This document shows positions 8,437 through 16,924 of a DNA stretch of 64,000 bases, one piece after another. Position 1 is the first letter of the stretch; every line of letters starts with the position of its first letter. Source of the DNA: Paraburkholderia bannensis NBRC 103871 (GTDB lineage Bacteria; Pseudomonadota; Gammaproteobacteria; Burkholderiales; Burkholderiaceae). The notes beneath the pieces are model-generated. The model was not told the origin of the DNA. It searched no databases and was given only the letters and a program-made list of their open reading frames with translations. Location of the stretch: positions 248,001 through 312,000 of the forward strand of contig NZ_BAYA01000003.1 in NCBI RefSeq assembly GCF_000685015.1. Reading direction: 5' to 3'. The position numbers and the translations under genes are program-made.

Positions 8437-10041
8437 TCAGCCGTGCAGTGCCGCGTCCAGTTGCGCGAGCGTCGCCGCAAGCGCCGTTGCATCGGCAGCT
8501 ACGCCATAGACGTAGTGATCCGGGCGCACAATCGCCGCGCGGCACTCGTGACGCTGGAACCAGGCGGCGAGGACGCCTTCGATTTCGGCAACACGGTGTG
8601 TATCGGGGAGGACGGCGGCGTGCTGCACGTCGCCGTCTGGCGCCAGCTCGATGAGTTGCGCGCCGATACGCTTTGCGCCTTGCTGCACCGCGTCCGTGAC
8701 GATTTCGCCGCCCAGCGTCACGACGCGCCAATTACTCCACTTGCCGCCCGCGGCGATATCGAGCAACGCGCCATCGTTCGCCCCGTCGCCATGCAGCACG
8801 CGCGGCTGCGGAAAAAGCGCGCCATTGGCCGCGTGCTGCGTGCTCGCGAGCAATCCCGCTTCGAGCTTCGGCACGATGTCCTGGCGCGCAATCGTCTTGA
8901 CCTGGCCGCCCGCCTCGCGCAACAGACGCGCATCGCGCTCGCGCGCCGCCGTCACGTCGCGCTCGCAGATCAGCTTGCCGATCTCCTTGATGCGCGTGGT
9001 AAGCCGTCGCACGTGCAGGCCGCGTTCCTCGGCGTAACTGTCGAGCAACGCGGGTTGCGCGTCGCCCTGCATCACCGCGTCGAGCTTCCAGACGAGATTG
9101 ACCACGTCGCGGATCCCCTGGCACATGCCCTGGCCAATGAACGGCGGCTGCTGATGCGCCGCATCGCCCGCGATGAACACCCGCCCGCGCCGCCATTCCT
9201 GCGCGACCAGCGCGTGAAAGCGATAGCTCGCGGCGCGCCACAGTTCGCCGTCCTCGCGCGTGAGCCAGCGCGACAGCAGCCTCCAGACTTGCGCCTCGGT
9301 CTGCATGTCGCGCGGGTCTTCGCCCGGCATGAGCATGATTTCCCAGCGCCGGTGCCCGCCCGGCCCGACGATATAGGTGCAGGGGCGCGACGGCTCGCAA
9401 TACTGCACCGCCACCTTCGGCAGCTTCGCGATGCCGCTCTCGTTCACGCGCACATCGACCACCAGCCACGGCTCGTCGAACACGAGGTCTTCGTAAGCGA
9501 TGCCGAGTTGCGTGCGCACCGTGCTCGACGCGCCGTCGCAGCCGATCAGGTAATCGCTGGTGACCGTGCGCGTATTGCCCGCATCGTCCTTGAGATTCAC
9601 CGTCACGCCTTGCGCGGTTTCCTCGAAGCTCACGAGTTCCGTGCCCAGCGCGACCTCGACCGATTCATAGGCGCTTGCGTGCTCGCGCAGCGCGGCTTCG
9701 ACCGGCGGCTGCGTGAACACCATCGTCGGCATGTAGCCCAGCGGCCAGGGCTTGGGCACCGTGTCGATGCGCTTGATCAGCTGGCCATCGACGCCGTAAT
9801 ACTCCGAAGGCGGAAACACCGCGACGTGTTGGGCGATGCGCTCGACCACGCCCAGGCCCTGAAACACGCGCATGATTTCGTGATCGACGGCGATGGCGCG
9901 CGGCTTGTCGTAGACCTCGCGGGCGCGGTCGACGCACAGCACCTTGCGTCCGCGCTGGCCGAGCAGGGCCGCCGCGACCGCACCGGACGGCCCGAAGCCG
10001 ACCACGACCACTTCATAATGGTTGTTCGCCGCCATCGTCAT
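8437..10041 (-). CDS. FAD-dependent aromatic hydroxylase, MhpA-like
   Basis: 534 residues of the class A flavoprotein monooxygenases. It has the N-terminal FAD-binding GFGPSG, the DG motif LIGCDGASSTVR, the GD motif FIAGDAAHQQPPFIGQG and a C-terminal thioredoxin-like extension, the same build as 3-(3-hydroxyphenyl)propionate 2-hydroxylase. It would use NAD(P)H and O2 to ortho-hydroxylate a phenolic acid to a catechol for the extradiol dioxygenase at 10962. Its start overlaps the stop of the upstream FAH gene by 4 bases (ATGA), which indicates translational coupling. The exact phenolic substrate is not known; other flavin hydroxylases of this class remain possible. Confidence 0.85.
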   Translation of the reverse strand: MTMAANNHYEVVVVGFGPSGAVAAALLGQRGRKVLCVDRAREVYDKPRAIAVDHEIMRVFQGLGVVERIAQHVAVFPPSEYYGVDGQLIKRIDTVPKPWPLGYMPTMVFTQPPVEAALREHASAYESVEVALGTELVSFEETAQGVTVNLKDDAGNTRTVTSDYLIGCDGASSTVRTQLGIAYEDLVFDEPWLVVDVRVNESGIAKLPKVAVQYCEPSRPCTYIVGPGGHRRWEIMLMPGEDPRDMQTEAQVWRLLSRWLTREDGELWRAASYRFHALVAQEWRRGRVFIAGDAAHQQPPFIGQGMCQGIRDVVNLVWKLDAVMQGDAQPALLDSYAEERGLHVRRLTTRIKEIGKLICERDVTAARERDARLLREAGGQVKTIARQDIVPKLEAGLLASTQHAANGALFPQPRVLHGDGANDGALLDIAAGGKWSNWRVVTLGGEIVTDAVQQGAKRIGAQLIELAPDGDVQHAAVLPDTHRVAEIEGVLAAWFQRHECRAAIVRPDHYVYGVAADATALAATLAQLDAALHG

Positions 10042-10913
10042 GCGCTCACGGCGTCCTGTTCATCCTGCACCGTGTTTTGCAGGCGGCCTACGCGCTCGAT
10101 ATCGACTTCCACGCGGTCGCCGTGCTTGAGCCACACGGACGGCTGGCGCGCCCAGCCCACGCCGGCAGGCGTGCCCATCGCAACCACGTCGCCGGGTTCG
10201 AGCGTGAGGCATTCGCTGAGCAGCTCGATGGTCTCGGCCACGCCCCAGATCATGTCACTCGTGCTGGCCTGCTGCATCACCTCGCCGTTGAGGATCAGGC
10301 GCAGCGACAGGCCTTCCGCGCCCGGCGGCAGGTCGTCGGCGGTCACGAGCCACGGGCCGAACGACCCCGTACCGTCGAAGTTCTTGCCGATCGTCCATTG
10401 CGACGTGCGCTTCTGGTAGTCGCGCACGGACACATCGTTGAAGCAGGCGTAGCCGAACACGTAATCGAGCGCGTCTTCGCGCTTGACGTGGCGCGCACGC
10501 TTGCCAATCACGATCATGAGCTCCGCTTCGTAGTCGAGCTTTTCCGACACGCGCGGGCGCACCACCGGGTCTTCATGCGCGATCAGCGACGACGCGCCAC
10601 GGAAGAAGATCAGCGGATAGACCGGCTTGAGATTGCCGCCTTCTTTCGCGTGATCGTAGAAGTTGTGCCCGAGGCAGACGATCTTGCCGGGTTCCGGCAC
10701 GACCGGCGCGAGGTCGAGCGAGGCATACGGCGCGCGATGCTCGCCGCTGGCGATGGCGCGCTGCGCGGCGGCATTGAGGTCGACGCCGGCCTTGAGCGCC
10801 GCGCGCAGGTCGGCGGGCACGGATGCATCGGCCTTGTTGAGGTCGACGACATCGTCGCCGTCGATGACGCCAAGACGCGTAGCGTCGCCCGATCGGAACG
10901 TAACGAGTTTCAT
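10038..10913 (-). CDS. Fumarylacetoacetate-hydrolase family enzyme
   Basis: 291 residues. The FAH-family core is clear: LGHNFYDHAKE, then DYEAELMIVIGK with two metal-binding Glu residues, NDVSVRDYQ, and KNFDGTGSFGPW. Members hydrolyse or decarboxylate and isomerise beta-diketo or 2-hydroxymuconate-type acids produced by ring cleavage. Its place between the extradiol dioxygenase and the hydroxylase suggests it processes the ring-fission product, as a hydrolase or as an HpaG/MhpD-like decarboxylase-isomerase. There is no signal peptide. It lies 48 bases after the dioxygenase gene. Confidence 0.85.
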   Translation of the reverse strand: MKLVTFRSGDATRLGVIDGDDVVDLNKADASVPADLRAALKAGVDLNAAAQRAIASGEHRAPYASLDLAPVVPEPGKIVCLGHNFYDHAKEGGNLKPVYPLIFFRGASSLIAHEDPVVRPRVSEKLDYEAELMIVIGKRARHVKREDALDYVFGYACFNDVSVRDYQKRTSQWTIGKNFDGTGSFGPWLVTADDLPPGAEGLSLRLILNGEVMQQASTSDMIWGVAETIELLSECLTLEPGDVVAMGTPAGVGWARQPSVWLKHGDRVEVDIERVGRLQNTVQDEQDAVSA

Positions 10914-10961
10914 GATGTTTTCTGTGATTCGATTAGGTTGATCTGGTATCCGAACTATTCT

Positions 10962-11867
10962 TTATTCAGCCTTTTGCGGGCGAAAGAAGATCGTCTTCTG
11001 CGCGGTCTTCAGCTTGTCGGACGGATTGCGTCCCACGCCCCATTGATCGATGCGTCCCGGCGGCCACTTCCAGTCGTCCGGGCCGCCGGTGGGATAGGAG
11101 TCGTCCACCTGCTGCACTTCGGCCGTATATTCAATGACGAAATCGAATGGCCCGAGAAAATATGCGAATACATTATTGCCGGGGCCATGACGCCCTACGC
11201 CCCACTCGATCGGATAGCCCGCATCATTCATGCGCCCGCCGCCGCGCATCACCGAATCGAGATCCGGCATGACGAAGGCAATGTGATTGAGGCTGTTTTC
11301 CTGCGCGTCCGCCAGCGCGATGCTGTGGTGGTCGCTCGAACACCGCATGAAGGCCATGATGCGCGTGCGGTCGGAGAGCCTGAAGCCCAGCGCGTTTTCG
11401 AAAAACGCCTGCGCCACGGCCACGTTCTCGCAATTGAGCACGACGTGCGTGATCTTGATGGGACGGTCTTTCACGCTTTCCGTGTTTGCGTGGCTGCGGT
11501 CGCCCGCGATGAAGCGCAGCACGCGCCCTTGCGGGTCGAGCGCTTCCAGCAGCGTTCCGGCGCCCGGCATGTCCGTCGGCGCAGGGCCGGAGACGATCTG
11601 GCCGCCGTGCTCGACGATGGACTGAGCGAGCGCATCCAGATCGGCCGCGTCGGCCACGCTGAACTCGATGGCACGCACATCGGCGCGCTCGCTTTGCGTA
11701 AGCGTGAGGATGTGATGCGCCGCGCCGGTGCCGCGAAAATAGACTTTTTCCGGGCGGCGCGTGAGTTCGGTGAGATGCCAGGTGTCCGCGTAGAAGCGCG
11801 CGGCCAGTTCGAGATCGGGCACGCCGATCTCGATGCCTCTGAGGCCAGTGACGAGGCACTGCGTCAT
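10962..11867 (-). CDS. Extradiol (catechol 2,3-) dioxygenase, VOC type
   Basis: 301 residues with two vicinal-oxygen-chelate modules. The C-terminal catalytic module keeps the 2-His-1-Glu Fe(II) facial triad: His141 (KITHVVL), His195 (LNHIAF) and Glu246 (FVIEYTAE). It should open a catechol ring next to the hydroxyls. The ATG at 11867 is chosen because GGAG lies 6 bases upstream; an ATG at 11879 is inside that site. The stop of the upstream amidohydrolase is separated from it by a single base, so the two are coupled. The long C-terminal tail (DDSYPTGGPDDWKWPPG onwards) resembles 2,3-dihydroxybiphenyl and homoprotocatechuate-type relatives. Confidence 0.85.
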   Translation of the reverse strand: MTQCLVTGLRGIEIGVPDLELAARFYADTWHLTELTRRPEKVYFRGTGAAHHILTLTQSERADVRAIEFSVADAADLDALAQSIVEHGGQIVSGPAPTDMPGAGTLLEALDPQGRVLRFIAGDRSHANTESVKDRPIKITHVVLNCENVAVAQAFFENALGFRLSDRTRIMAFMRCSSDHHSIALADAQENSLNHIAFVMPDLDSVMRGGGRMNDAGYPIEWGVGRHGPGNNVFAYFLGPFDFVIEYTAEVQQVDDSYPTGGPDDWKWPPGRIDQWGVGRNPSDKLKTAQKTIFFRPQKAE

Positions 11868-11868
11868 G

Positions 11869-12915
11869 TCATGCTCCATTCCTGATGCCCAGGAATTCCC
11901 GGGCGTTGCGATAGATGAGTCGCTCCGTGGCGGCCGCGTCCAGGCCGAGCGCCTGCACGCCGCCTACGGGGTCGCGCTCGCGGAATGCGAACGGATAATC
12001 GGTGCCCAGCATCAAGCGCGTATCGCCGAAGGTCTCGACGAGATGGCGCAGCGTGGGCGCGTCGAACACGAGCGAGTCGAACCAGAGGCGCCGCGCCTGC
12101 TCGCGCGGCGCAAGCACCAGCGACTCGCGCAGCGGCGCGAACACCTGGCTCGCCTGCTCCAGGCGCGGCAGCAGCGAAGCCAGTGTCCCGCCGCCGTGGC
12201 TGAAGGCGATGCGAAGCTTCGGATACCTGACGATCAAGTTGGACGTGATGGCCGATGCGGCGGCAAGACCCACATCGGTGGGAAACGCCAACGCCTGCAC
12301 GAGTTGCGCGGGGCCGACCAGGCGCTCCTTGCCTGCTGGCCGCAGCGCATGGACGAACACCGCCGCGCCCAGTGCCTCGCAAGCCTCGAAAAAAGCCTCG
12401 AACTGCGCAGCGCCGATGGGCGCACCGTTGATATTGCTGCCGATCTCCACACCCGCGAAGCCCGGCATGCGCATCAGCCGTTCGAGTTCGCGGATCGCCA
12501 TATCGACGTCCTGCAACGGCACCGCGCCCAGACCGACCATGCGGCCCGCGCTCGCCTCGCACATGCTCGCGATGGTGTCGTTGAGGTATTGCAGCAGCGG
12601 CAGCGCGTCGGCGGCTTCCATCCAGTACGACAGCAACTCGGGCATCGGCGAGATCGCCTGGATCGCCACGTTCTGCGCGTCCATGTCGGCAAGTCGCTTG
12701 TCTGTGTCCCAGCACAGGTCGGACACCGTGCGATAGATCTTCTCGTCGATCACCACATGGCGATGGCACGCGTGCGCGGGCTGCATCGAGGGCCAGTCGC
12801 GCGGTACTTTTGCGCCCAGGTAACGGGGAAATGCTGCGGGCACGATGTGCGCATGCACGTCGATGCCGTGACAGGCGCAGCGGTAAGTAGATTGAGCGGA
12901 TTGAGTGACTTGCAT
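11869..12915 (-). CDS. ACMSD-like amidohydrolase / decarboxylase
   Basis: 348 residues. The N-terminal IDVHAHIVP (His21, His23), the middle FVHALRP, FSHGGG and the C-terminal GTDYPF give the zinc ligands and catalytic Asp of the amidohydrolase-2 family, whose members are 2-amino-3-carboxymuconate-semialdehyde decarboxylase, salicylate decarboxylases and related lyases. In an operon with a hydroxylase and an extradiol dioxygenase it could decarboxylate the aromatic substrate before ring opening, or the ring-fission product afterwards. Sequence alone does not settle which. Confidence 0.8.
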   Translation of the reverse strand: MQVTQSAQSTYRCACHGIDVHAHIVPAAFPRYLGAKVPRDWPSMQPAHACHRHVVIDEKIYRTVSDLCWDTDKRLADMDAQNVAIQAISPMPELLSYWMEAADALPLLQYLNDTIASMCEASAGRMVGLGAVPLQDVDMAIRELERLMRMPGFAGVEIGSNINGAPIGAAQFEAFFEACEALGAAVFVHALRPAGKERLVGPAQLVQALAFPTDVGLAAASAITSNLIVRYPKLRIAFSHGGGTLASLLPRLEQASQVFAPLRESLVLAPREQARRLWFDSLVFDAPTLRHLVETFGDTRLMLGTDYPFAFRERDPVGGVQALGLDAAATERLIYRNAREFLGIRNGA

Positions 12916-12928
12916 GGCGCGGCTTGCC

Positions 12929-13354
12929 TCAACGATGCGCGAGGCCCGCTGCGCGCAGGCCCTCGATGCAGATGGCCTCGTCCTCGTCGCCGGTGCCGCC
13001 GCTCGCGCCTATCGCGCCGAGCACCTGCCCGTTCGCCGCGACGATCGCGACCGCACCGGTCTGGGCGATGAACTTGCCGCCGGTCGCGGGCGCAATCGCG
13101 CTGAAGAACACCGGGTTGCCCGTGGCGCGCTCATGCAGCGTGCGCGTGTTGACGCCCATGCCGAATGCGGCCGCCGCCTTGCCGTGCGCGATCTCCATAC
13201 GCAGCGGCGTGGCGTTGTCCTCGCGCGTCGCCAGTTTCACGTGCCCGGCTTCGTCGAGCACAACGAGCGCCATGGCGCGCAAGCCGTCACGGCGGGCCGC
13301 GCCCAGCGCGGCGGCGGCGATACGGTTGGTCTGCTCCAGCGTCAACGTCTCCAT
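12929..13354 (-). CDS. HbpS/GlcG (DUF336) family protein
   Basis: 141 residues, matching the size of the small DUF336 proteins (GlcG, HbpS). Typical elements are AAAALGAARRDGLRAMALVVLD, the LATREDNA region, and GGKFIAQTGAVAIVAANGQVLGAIGASGG near the C-terminus. The start is the ATG at 13354 with a GGAG site 9 bases upstream; the reading frame continues upstream into the operator region but that extension is not coding-like. It is the promoter-proximal gene of the aromatic operon. Family members bind haem or accompany aromatic and glycolate pathways, but their exact roles are poorly known. Confidence 0.8.
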   Translation of the reverse strand: METLTLEQTNRIAAAALGAARRDGLRAMALVVLDEAGHVKLATREDNATPLRMEIAHGKAAAAFGMGVNTRTLHERATGNPVFFSAIAPATGGKFIAQTGAVAIVAANGQVLGAIGASGGTGDEDEAICIEGLRAAGLAHR

Positions 13355-13405
13355 CTCTTGAGTCTCCTGCGAGTCGTCCTGCGATTCGATCTGCTGCCGA
13401 TCATA

Positions 13406-13445
13406 ATATATACAAAACAACAATGTCGATGATTTTGTGTATTTA
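13406..13445. promoter_or_regulatory. Candidate GntR operator between divergent operon and regulator
   Basis: An AT-rich inverted repeat in GC-rich surroundings: ATATATACAAAAC (13406-13418) opposes ATTTTGTGTAT (13432-13442), with 11 of 13 aligned positions matching. AT-rich sequence suitable for a -10 box of the - strand operon lies within it. The same half-site recurs at 14383-14452. Confidence 0.6.
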
Positions 13446-13538
13446 CATCGGGAAAACCCCATGGCATCGCCGGACGACGGGAACGATGCGCGGATCGGAT
13501 ATACTTTCCCGCAAACGAAACATGACAGAGGTGTGAAC

Positions 13539-14261
13539 TTGTCCCGCACAGTGAGTTACCCCGCGACACCCGCGGGCGCGGGCGGCGCGAGCGCCGCCAC
13601 GCTGGCCACGAACCTGTATGACCGCATCCGGGCCGACCTGCTCGACGGCAAGCTCGAACCGGGCCGCAAGTTGCAGATCGAGTTCCTGTGCGACCAGTAT
13701 CAGGCCGGGCAGACGCCGGTGCGGGAAGCGCTCAACCGTCTCACGTCGGACGGCCTGGTCGAGCGCCGCGACCAGCGCGGGTTCGCGGTCGCCGGCATCA
13801 GCGCGAGCGATCTCCAGGAGATTACGAAGACGCGCTGCTGGCTGGAGGAAGTCGCACTGCGCGAGGCGTTCGCGAGCCGCTCCGTCGAATGGGAAGAGGA
13901 TGTCGTGCTGGCCTACCACCGCCTCTCCAAGGTGCCGCGCTCGCTCAGCGAGAGCGAATACAAGGAGAACCCCGAGTGGGAGCGCCGCCACCGCGAATTT
14001 CATCGCGCGTTGATCGGCGGCTGCCAGTCGCGCTGGCTCATCAGCTTCTGCGAGCAACTGGCCGACCAGCTTTACCGCTACCGTCAGCTTTCGGTGCGGC
14101 GCGTGTTCCCGAAGCGCCATGAGGGCGCGGAGCACAAGTCGATGCTCGACGCCGTCGTGGCGGGCGACGCCGCGCTCGCCATCCAGCTCCTCACGACGCA
14201 CTACCGCCAGACGGCGGACATCATCCTCGCGGACGCCGACCTGTTTCCGCCTTCGCGCTAA
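13539..14261 (+). CDS. GntR-family regulator, FCD (FadR-type) subfamily
   Basis: 240 residues. The N-terminal winged helix (NLYDRIRADLLDGKLEPGRK, then GQTPVREALNRLTSDGLV) is the GntR consensus. The C-terminal all-helical FCD domain has REFHRALIGGCQSRWL and a late His-containing AEHKSMLDAVVAGD, matching its metal/ligand pocket. I chose the TTG at 13539, with AGAGGTG 5 bases upstream; an ATG at 13461 would add 26 residues but lacks a ribosome site, and a GTG at 13437 lies inside the operator. It probably represses its divergent aromatic operon and the downstream porin until the substrate or an intermediate binds. Confidence 0.8.
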   Translation: MSRTVSYPATPAGAGGASAATLATNLYDRIRADLLDGKLEPGRKLQIEFLCDQYQAGQTPVREALNRLTSDGLVERRDQRGFAVAGISASDLQEITKTRCWLEEVALREAFASRSVEWEEDVVLAYHRLSKVPRSLSESEYKENPEWERRHREFHRALIGGCQSRWLISFCEQLADQLYRYRQLSVRRVFPKRHEGAEHKSMLDAVVAGDAALAIQLLTTHYRQTADIILADADLFPPSR

Positions 14262-14310
14262 GCCTGCCCACGGCTGACGCGCACTGCCCGCCTCCTTTTT
14301 CCTTTTGGAA

Positions 14311-14372
14311 AACGCCCTCCGCGCGCCTCCTGGCGCGCCAGGGCGGGCGTTCGCACGCCTGTTTGCTTTTTT
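14311..14372 (+). terminator. Possible terminator of the GntR gene
   Basis: Nested hairpin after the regulator: AACGCCC (14311-14317) pairs with GGGCGTT (14345-14351), and inside it GCGCGCC (14321-14327) pairs with GGCGCGC (14332-14338). A T-rich stretch ends at 14372, about 12 bases after the stem, which is further than ideal. Confidence 0.35.
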
Positions 14373-14382
14373 CGATGATCGA

Positions 14383-14452
14383 ATACACAACCTGGCGTTT
14401 TCGATAGTTTTGTATATTTTTTATTGACCATCGCTCGCTCGTACACAAAACT
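14383..14452. promoter_or_regulatory. Triple GntR-type half-sites upstream of porin
   Basis: Three copies of the half-site seen at 13406-13445: AATACACAAC (14383-14392), its inverse GTTTTGTATATT (14408-14419), and GTACACAAAAC (14442-14452). They end 49 bases before the porin start. The first two form an inverted pair with nearly the same spacing as the pair at the divergent promoter, which suggests joint control by the adjacent GntR protein. Confidence 0.55.
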
Positions 14453-14501
14453 CCTGTTTCCAGAGAGTGCCGCATTTCGACGGCACCGTTCAGGAGACGA
14501 G

Positions 14502-15602
14502 ATGAAATTTGCACCGTTCGCCACCACGGCCCTGGTCACGGCCGCCGCCGCGCTGGGCGCGTCCAGCGCTCACGCCCAGTCGTCGGTCACGCTGTACGGG
14601 ATCATCGATACCGCGATCCAGGTCGCCAATACGGGCGGCCAGACCGTCGTGCGCGAGGCGTCGAGCTCCGTCGCGCCGTCGCGCTGGGGCTTCTTCGGCA
14701 AGGAGGATCTGGGCGCGGGCTATACCGTGGTCTTCAAGCTGGAGAACGGCTTCAACGCGAACTCGGGGGCGATGGCGAACACCACGGCGCTGTTCAACCG
14801 CGAGGCCTGGATCGGCGTGCGCGGCCCGTTCGGCCAGATCCAGGCGGGCAACAACTACACGCCGCTGTTCCTGAGCTACGTGACCTATTCGATCGGCGAG
14901 CTCAACGCGCTCGCCTGGGGCAACGCGACCAACAACTACGTGTTCGTGCCGGTCGCGCGCACGGCGAACTCGCTGCGCTATGCCTCGCCCGACCTCGCGG
15001 GCTTCACGCTGAGGGCGCTCTACGCGCGCGGCGCGAACGGATCGAGCGGCGTGCCGGCGTCGCTGGGCGACACGCTGTCGGCAGGCGTGAACTTCAAGGC
15101 GGGCGCGTTTTCCGCCGATATCGACTATCTGCAGCAACGCTTCGCGCCAACGGCCACGCTCACGACGACCACGCCCGTCGCGACGGGCCGCTATTACCTG
15201 ATTGGCGCTTCGTACGATTTCGGCGCGGTGAAGACCGCCGCGCTTTATCAGATGCATCGCAACGCGACCGGCGTGAGCAGTTCGATTTCCAGCGCCTACG
15301 CAACGCCCAATCACGACTTCTACGAAGTGAACGCGCTGATCCGCCATGTCGTGGGCGGCTCGCTGCTCGCAAGCTTCGGCCAGTACTGGCTGCGCTCGGG
15401 CGGCGACGGTCACGCGCTGTCGTGGGCCTTGCGCTACGACTATCTGCTCTCGAAGCGCACCGGCTTTTATGCGGGCGTCGCAGGCGTGCGCAATCACGGG
15501 ACGACGGCCTTCACCGTCACGGACGCGGCGGGCCCCGGCATCGCCGTGGGTGCGGGCAGGAACATCACGACCGAAATCGTCGGCCTCGTCCACAACTTCT
15601 AA
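14502..15602 (+). CDS. Gram-negative porin
   Basis: 366 residues: a signal peptide ending SSAHA, then QSSVTLYGIIDTAIQ, the standard opening of beta-proteobacterial trimeric porins, with WGFFGKEDLGAGYTVVFKLENGF and the terminal beta-strand ending in Phe (IVGLVHNF) needed for outer-membrane assembly. The ATG at 14502 follows a GGAGACGAG ribosome site. The repeated operator sites just upstream tie it to the GntR-controlled aromatic operon, so it probably admits that substrate. It is convergent with the next porin. Confidence 0.9.
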   Translation: MKFAPFATTALVTAAAALGASSAHAQSSVTLYGIIDTAIQVANTGGQTVVREASSSVAPSRWGFFGKEDLGAGYTVVFKLENGFNANSGAMANTTALFNREAWIGVRGPFGQIQAGNNYTPLFLSYVTYSIGELNALAWGNATNNYVFVPVARTANSLRYASPDLAGFTLRALYARGANGSSGVPASLGDTLSAGVNFKAGAFSADIDYLQQRFAPTATLTTTTPVATGRYYLIGASYDFGAVKTAALYQMHRNATGVSSSISSAYATPNHDFYEVNALIRHVVGGSLLASFGQYWLRSGGDGHALSWALRYDYLLSKRTGFYAGVAGVRNHGTTAFTVTDAAGPGIAVGAGRNITTEIVGLVHNF

Positions 15603-15606
15603 CGCT

Positions 15607-15643
15607 AACGCGCACGGGCCTTTCGAGCAGATCCGTGCGCGTT
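15607..15643. terminator. Hairpin between convergent porins
   Basis: Perfect 11-bp inverted repeat AACGCGCACGG (15607-15617) and CCGTGCGCGTT (15633-15643) with a 15-base loop, in the gap between two convergent porin genes. No long T-run follows, so the terminator reading is tentative. Confidence 0.45.
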
Positions 15644-15653
15644 GATGCGCCGC

Positions 15654-16835
15654 TCAGAACCGGTGGCGAATCCCCGCCGTCACGAGCGTCTGAATGCTGG
15701 TGCGCGAAGCCGTCACGCCACCCAGCGCGGCGACCGCCGGCAGGCCGCGCGAATCGGTGCCGCTGGCATGCTGGTAGAACGCCATCGTGTAGAGATCGGT
15801 GCGCTTGGACAGCGCGTAGTCCAGCGCGAGATCGACCTGCTGATAGTGCGCGTGCGTCACGCCGCTGCTCTGCGTGTACGAGTAAGCCGCGCCCAGCATT
15901 AACGCGGGCGTTACCTGGAACTTCACGTTGGCCTCGCCGATATTGAAGATCGCCGTGCCGCGAAATGCCTTCTCTGCCGCACTAAGCCCCGTTACCGCAA
16001 CCGTGCCTAGATCCGTGAAACGCGTATTGCTGTAGGCCGCGCCCAGCGTGACTTGATCGATGGTGTAAGCCGCCGCTGCCGAGAAAATCTTCTGTGCGCC
16101 CGCCGATGCGAACCCGGCATAAACGGGGCTATAGATATTGTTCGCGGTTGCGCTGTCGTTCGCCTTGTTGCCGAAGAAAGAGAAGTTCGGGCGGTCGGCG
16201 TCCTGATAGCCGATGCCGATTTTCAGCGGCCCGCGCGCAAAACCGCCGCCCACCGCAACGATGCGGTTGGTCGCGATCGATCCCGCCTGGTTGCCGAACG
16301 CATACATGCCGGCAAGCGAGAAGCCGTAAAAGCTCGGCGTCGTGTACTTGACCGAGTTGTTGACGCGCGCAAAGGTGTCGAGGTTATCGACGTCGCCGGG
16401 GTGCGCGCCATAGCCCGCGCCCGACCCGGCCCAACTGCCGCCCGCCGTGAGATAGCCTGTGTACCAGTAGGCGGGGGAATACTGGCGGCCCAAGGTCAGC
16501 GTCCCTGCGTTGCCGGAAAGCCCGACGAATGCCTGCCGCGCGAAGAACGTACCGTTCTGCGAAATCGTTCCCGTGGTCGCGCTATAGCCGTTCTCCAGCG
16601 TGAAGATCGCTGATAACCCGCCGCCCAGGTCTTCGACACCTTTTAGCCCCCAGACGCTCGAACTCGCGTTGCCGCTGGCGAGCGCGTATTGCTGCTTGCC
16701 GCCCGCATTCGAATTGAACACCATGCCGACATCGGCGACGCCGTAAAGCGTGACGCTCGACTGTGCGTGCGCCGTGCCTGCAAGCATCCCCGTCACCACC
16801 ATCCCCACCGTCACTGCGACTGCGCGATTACACAT
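15654..16835 (-). CDS. Gram-negative porin
   Basis: 393 residues: signal peptide ending GTAHA, then QSSVTLYGVADVGMVF, and a C-terminal ...LVTAGIRHRF with the terminal Phe. Motifs such as SSVWGLKGVEDLGGGLSAIFTLENGY are standard for the family. It is related to the porin at 14502 but clearly diverged. It follows the M20 amidohydrolase and MHS transporter genes on the same strand, which suggests a porin-importer-hydrolase uptake set, though the 89-base gap before it may hold its own promoter. Confidence 0.9.
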   Translation of the reverse strand: MCNRAVAVTVGMVVTGMLAGTAHAQSSVTLYGVADVGMVFNSNAGGKQQYALASGNASSSVWGLKGVEDLGGGLSAIFTLENGYSATTGTISQNGTFFARQAFVGLSGNAGTLTLGRQYSPAYWYTGYLTAGGSWAGSGAGYGAHPGDVDNLDTFARVNNSVKYTTPSFYGFSLAGMYAFGNQAGSIATNRIVAVGGGFARGPLKIGIGYQDADRPNFSFFGNKANDSATANNIYSPVYAGFASAGAQKIFSAAAAYTIDQVTLGAAYSNTRFTDLGTVAVTGLSAAEKAFRGTAIFNIGEANVKFQVTPALMLGAAYSYTQSSGVTHAHYQQVDLALDYALSKRTDLYTMAFYQHASGTDSRGLPAVAALGGVTASRTSIQTLVTAGIRHRF

Positions 16836-16893
16836 GAAAAGATCTCCGGGTTTTACGGTTCTTATTTAATTTGCTATCCGAATTAATTATTTC

Positions 16894-16916
16894 GCGCGGA
16901 CTCCGTGGATCCGCGC
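16894..16916 (-). terminator. Hairpin between M20 gene and porin
   Basis: 7-bp stem GCGCGGA (16894-16900) and TCCGCGC (16910-16916) directly after the M20 stop, followed on the - strand by AT-rich sequence without a solid T-run. It may attenuate transcription into the porin gene; the AT-rich stretch beyond could hold the porin promoter. Confidence 0.35.
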
Positions 16917-16924
16917 TTGCTGGC

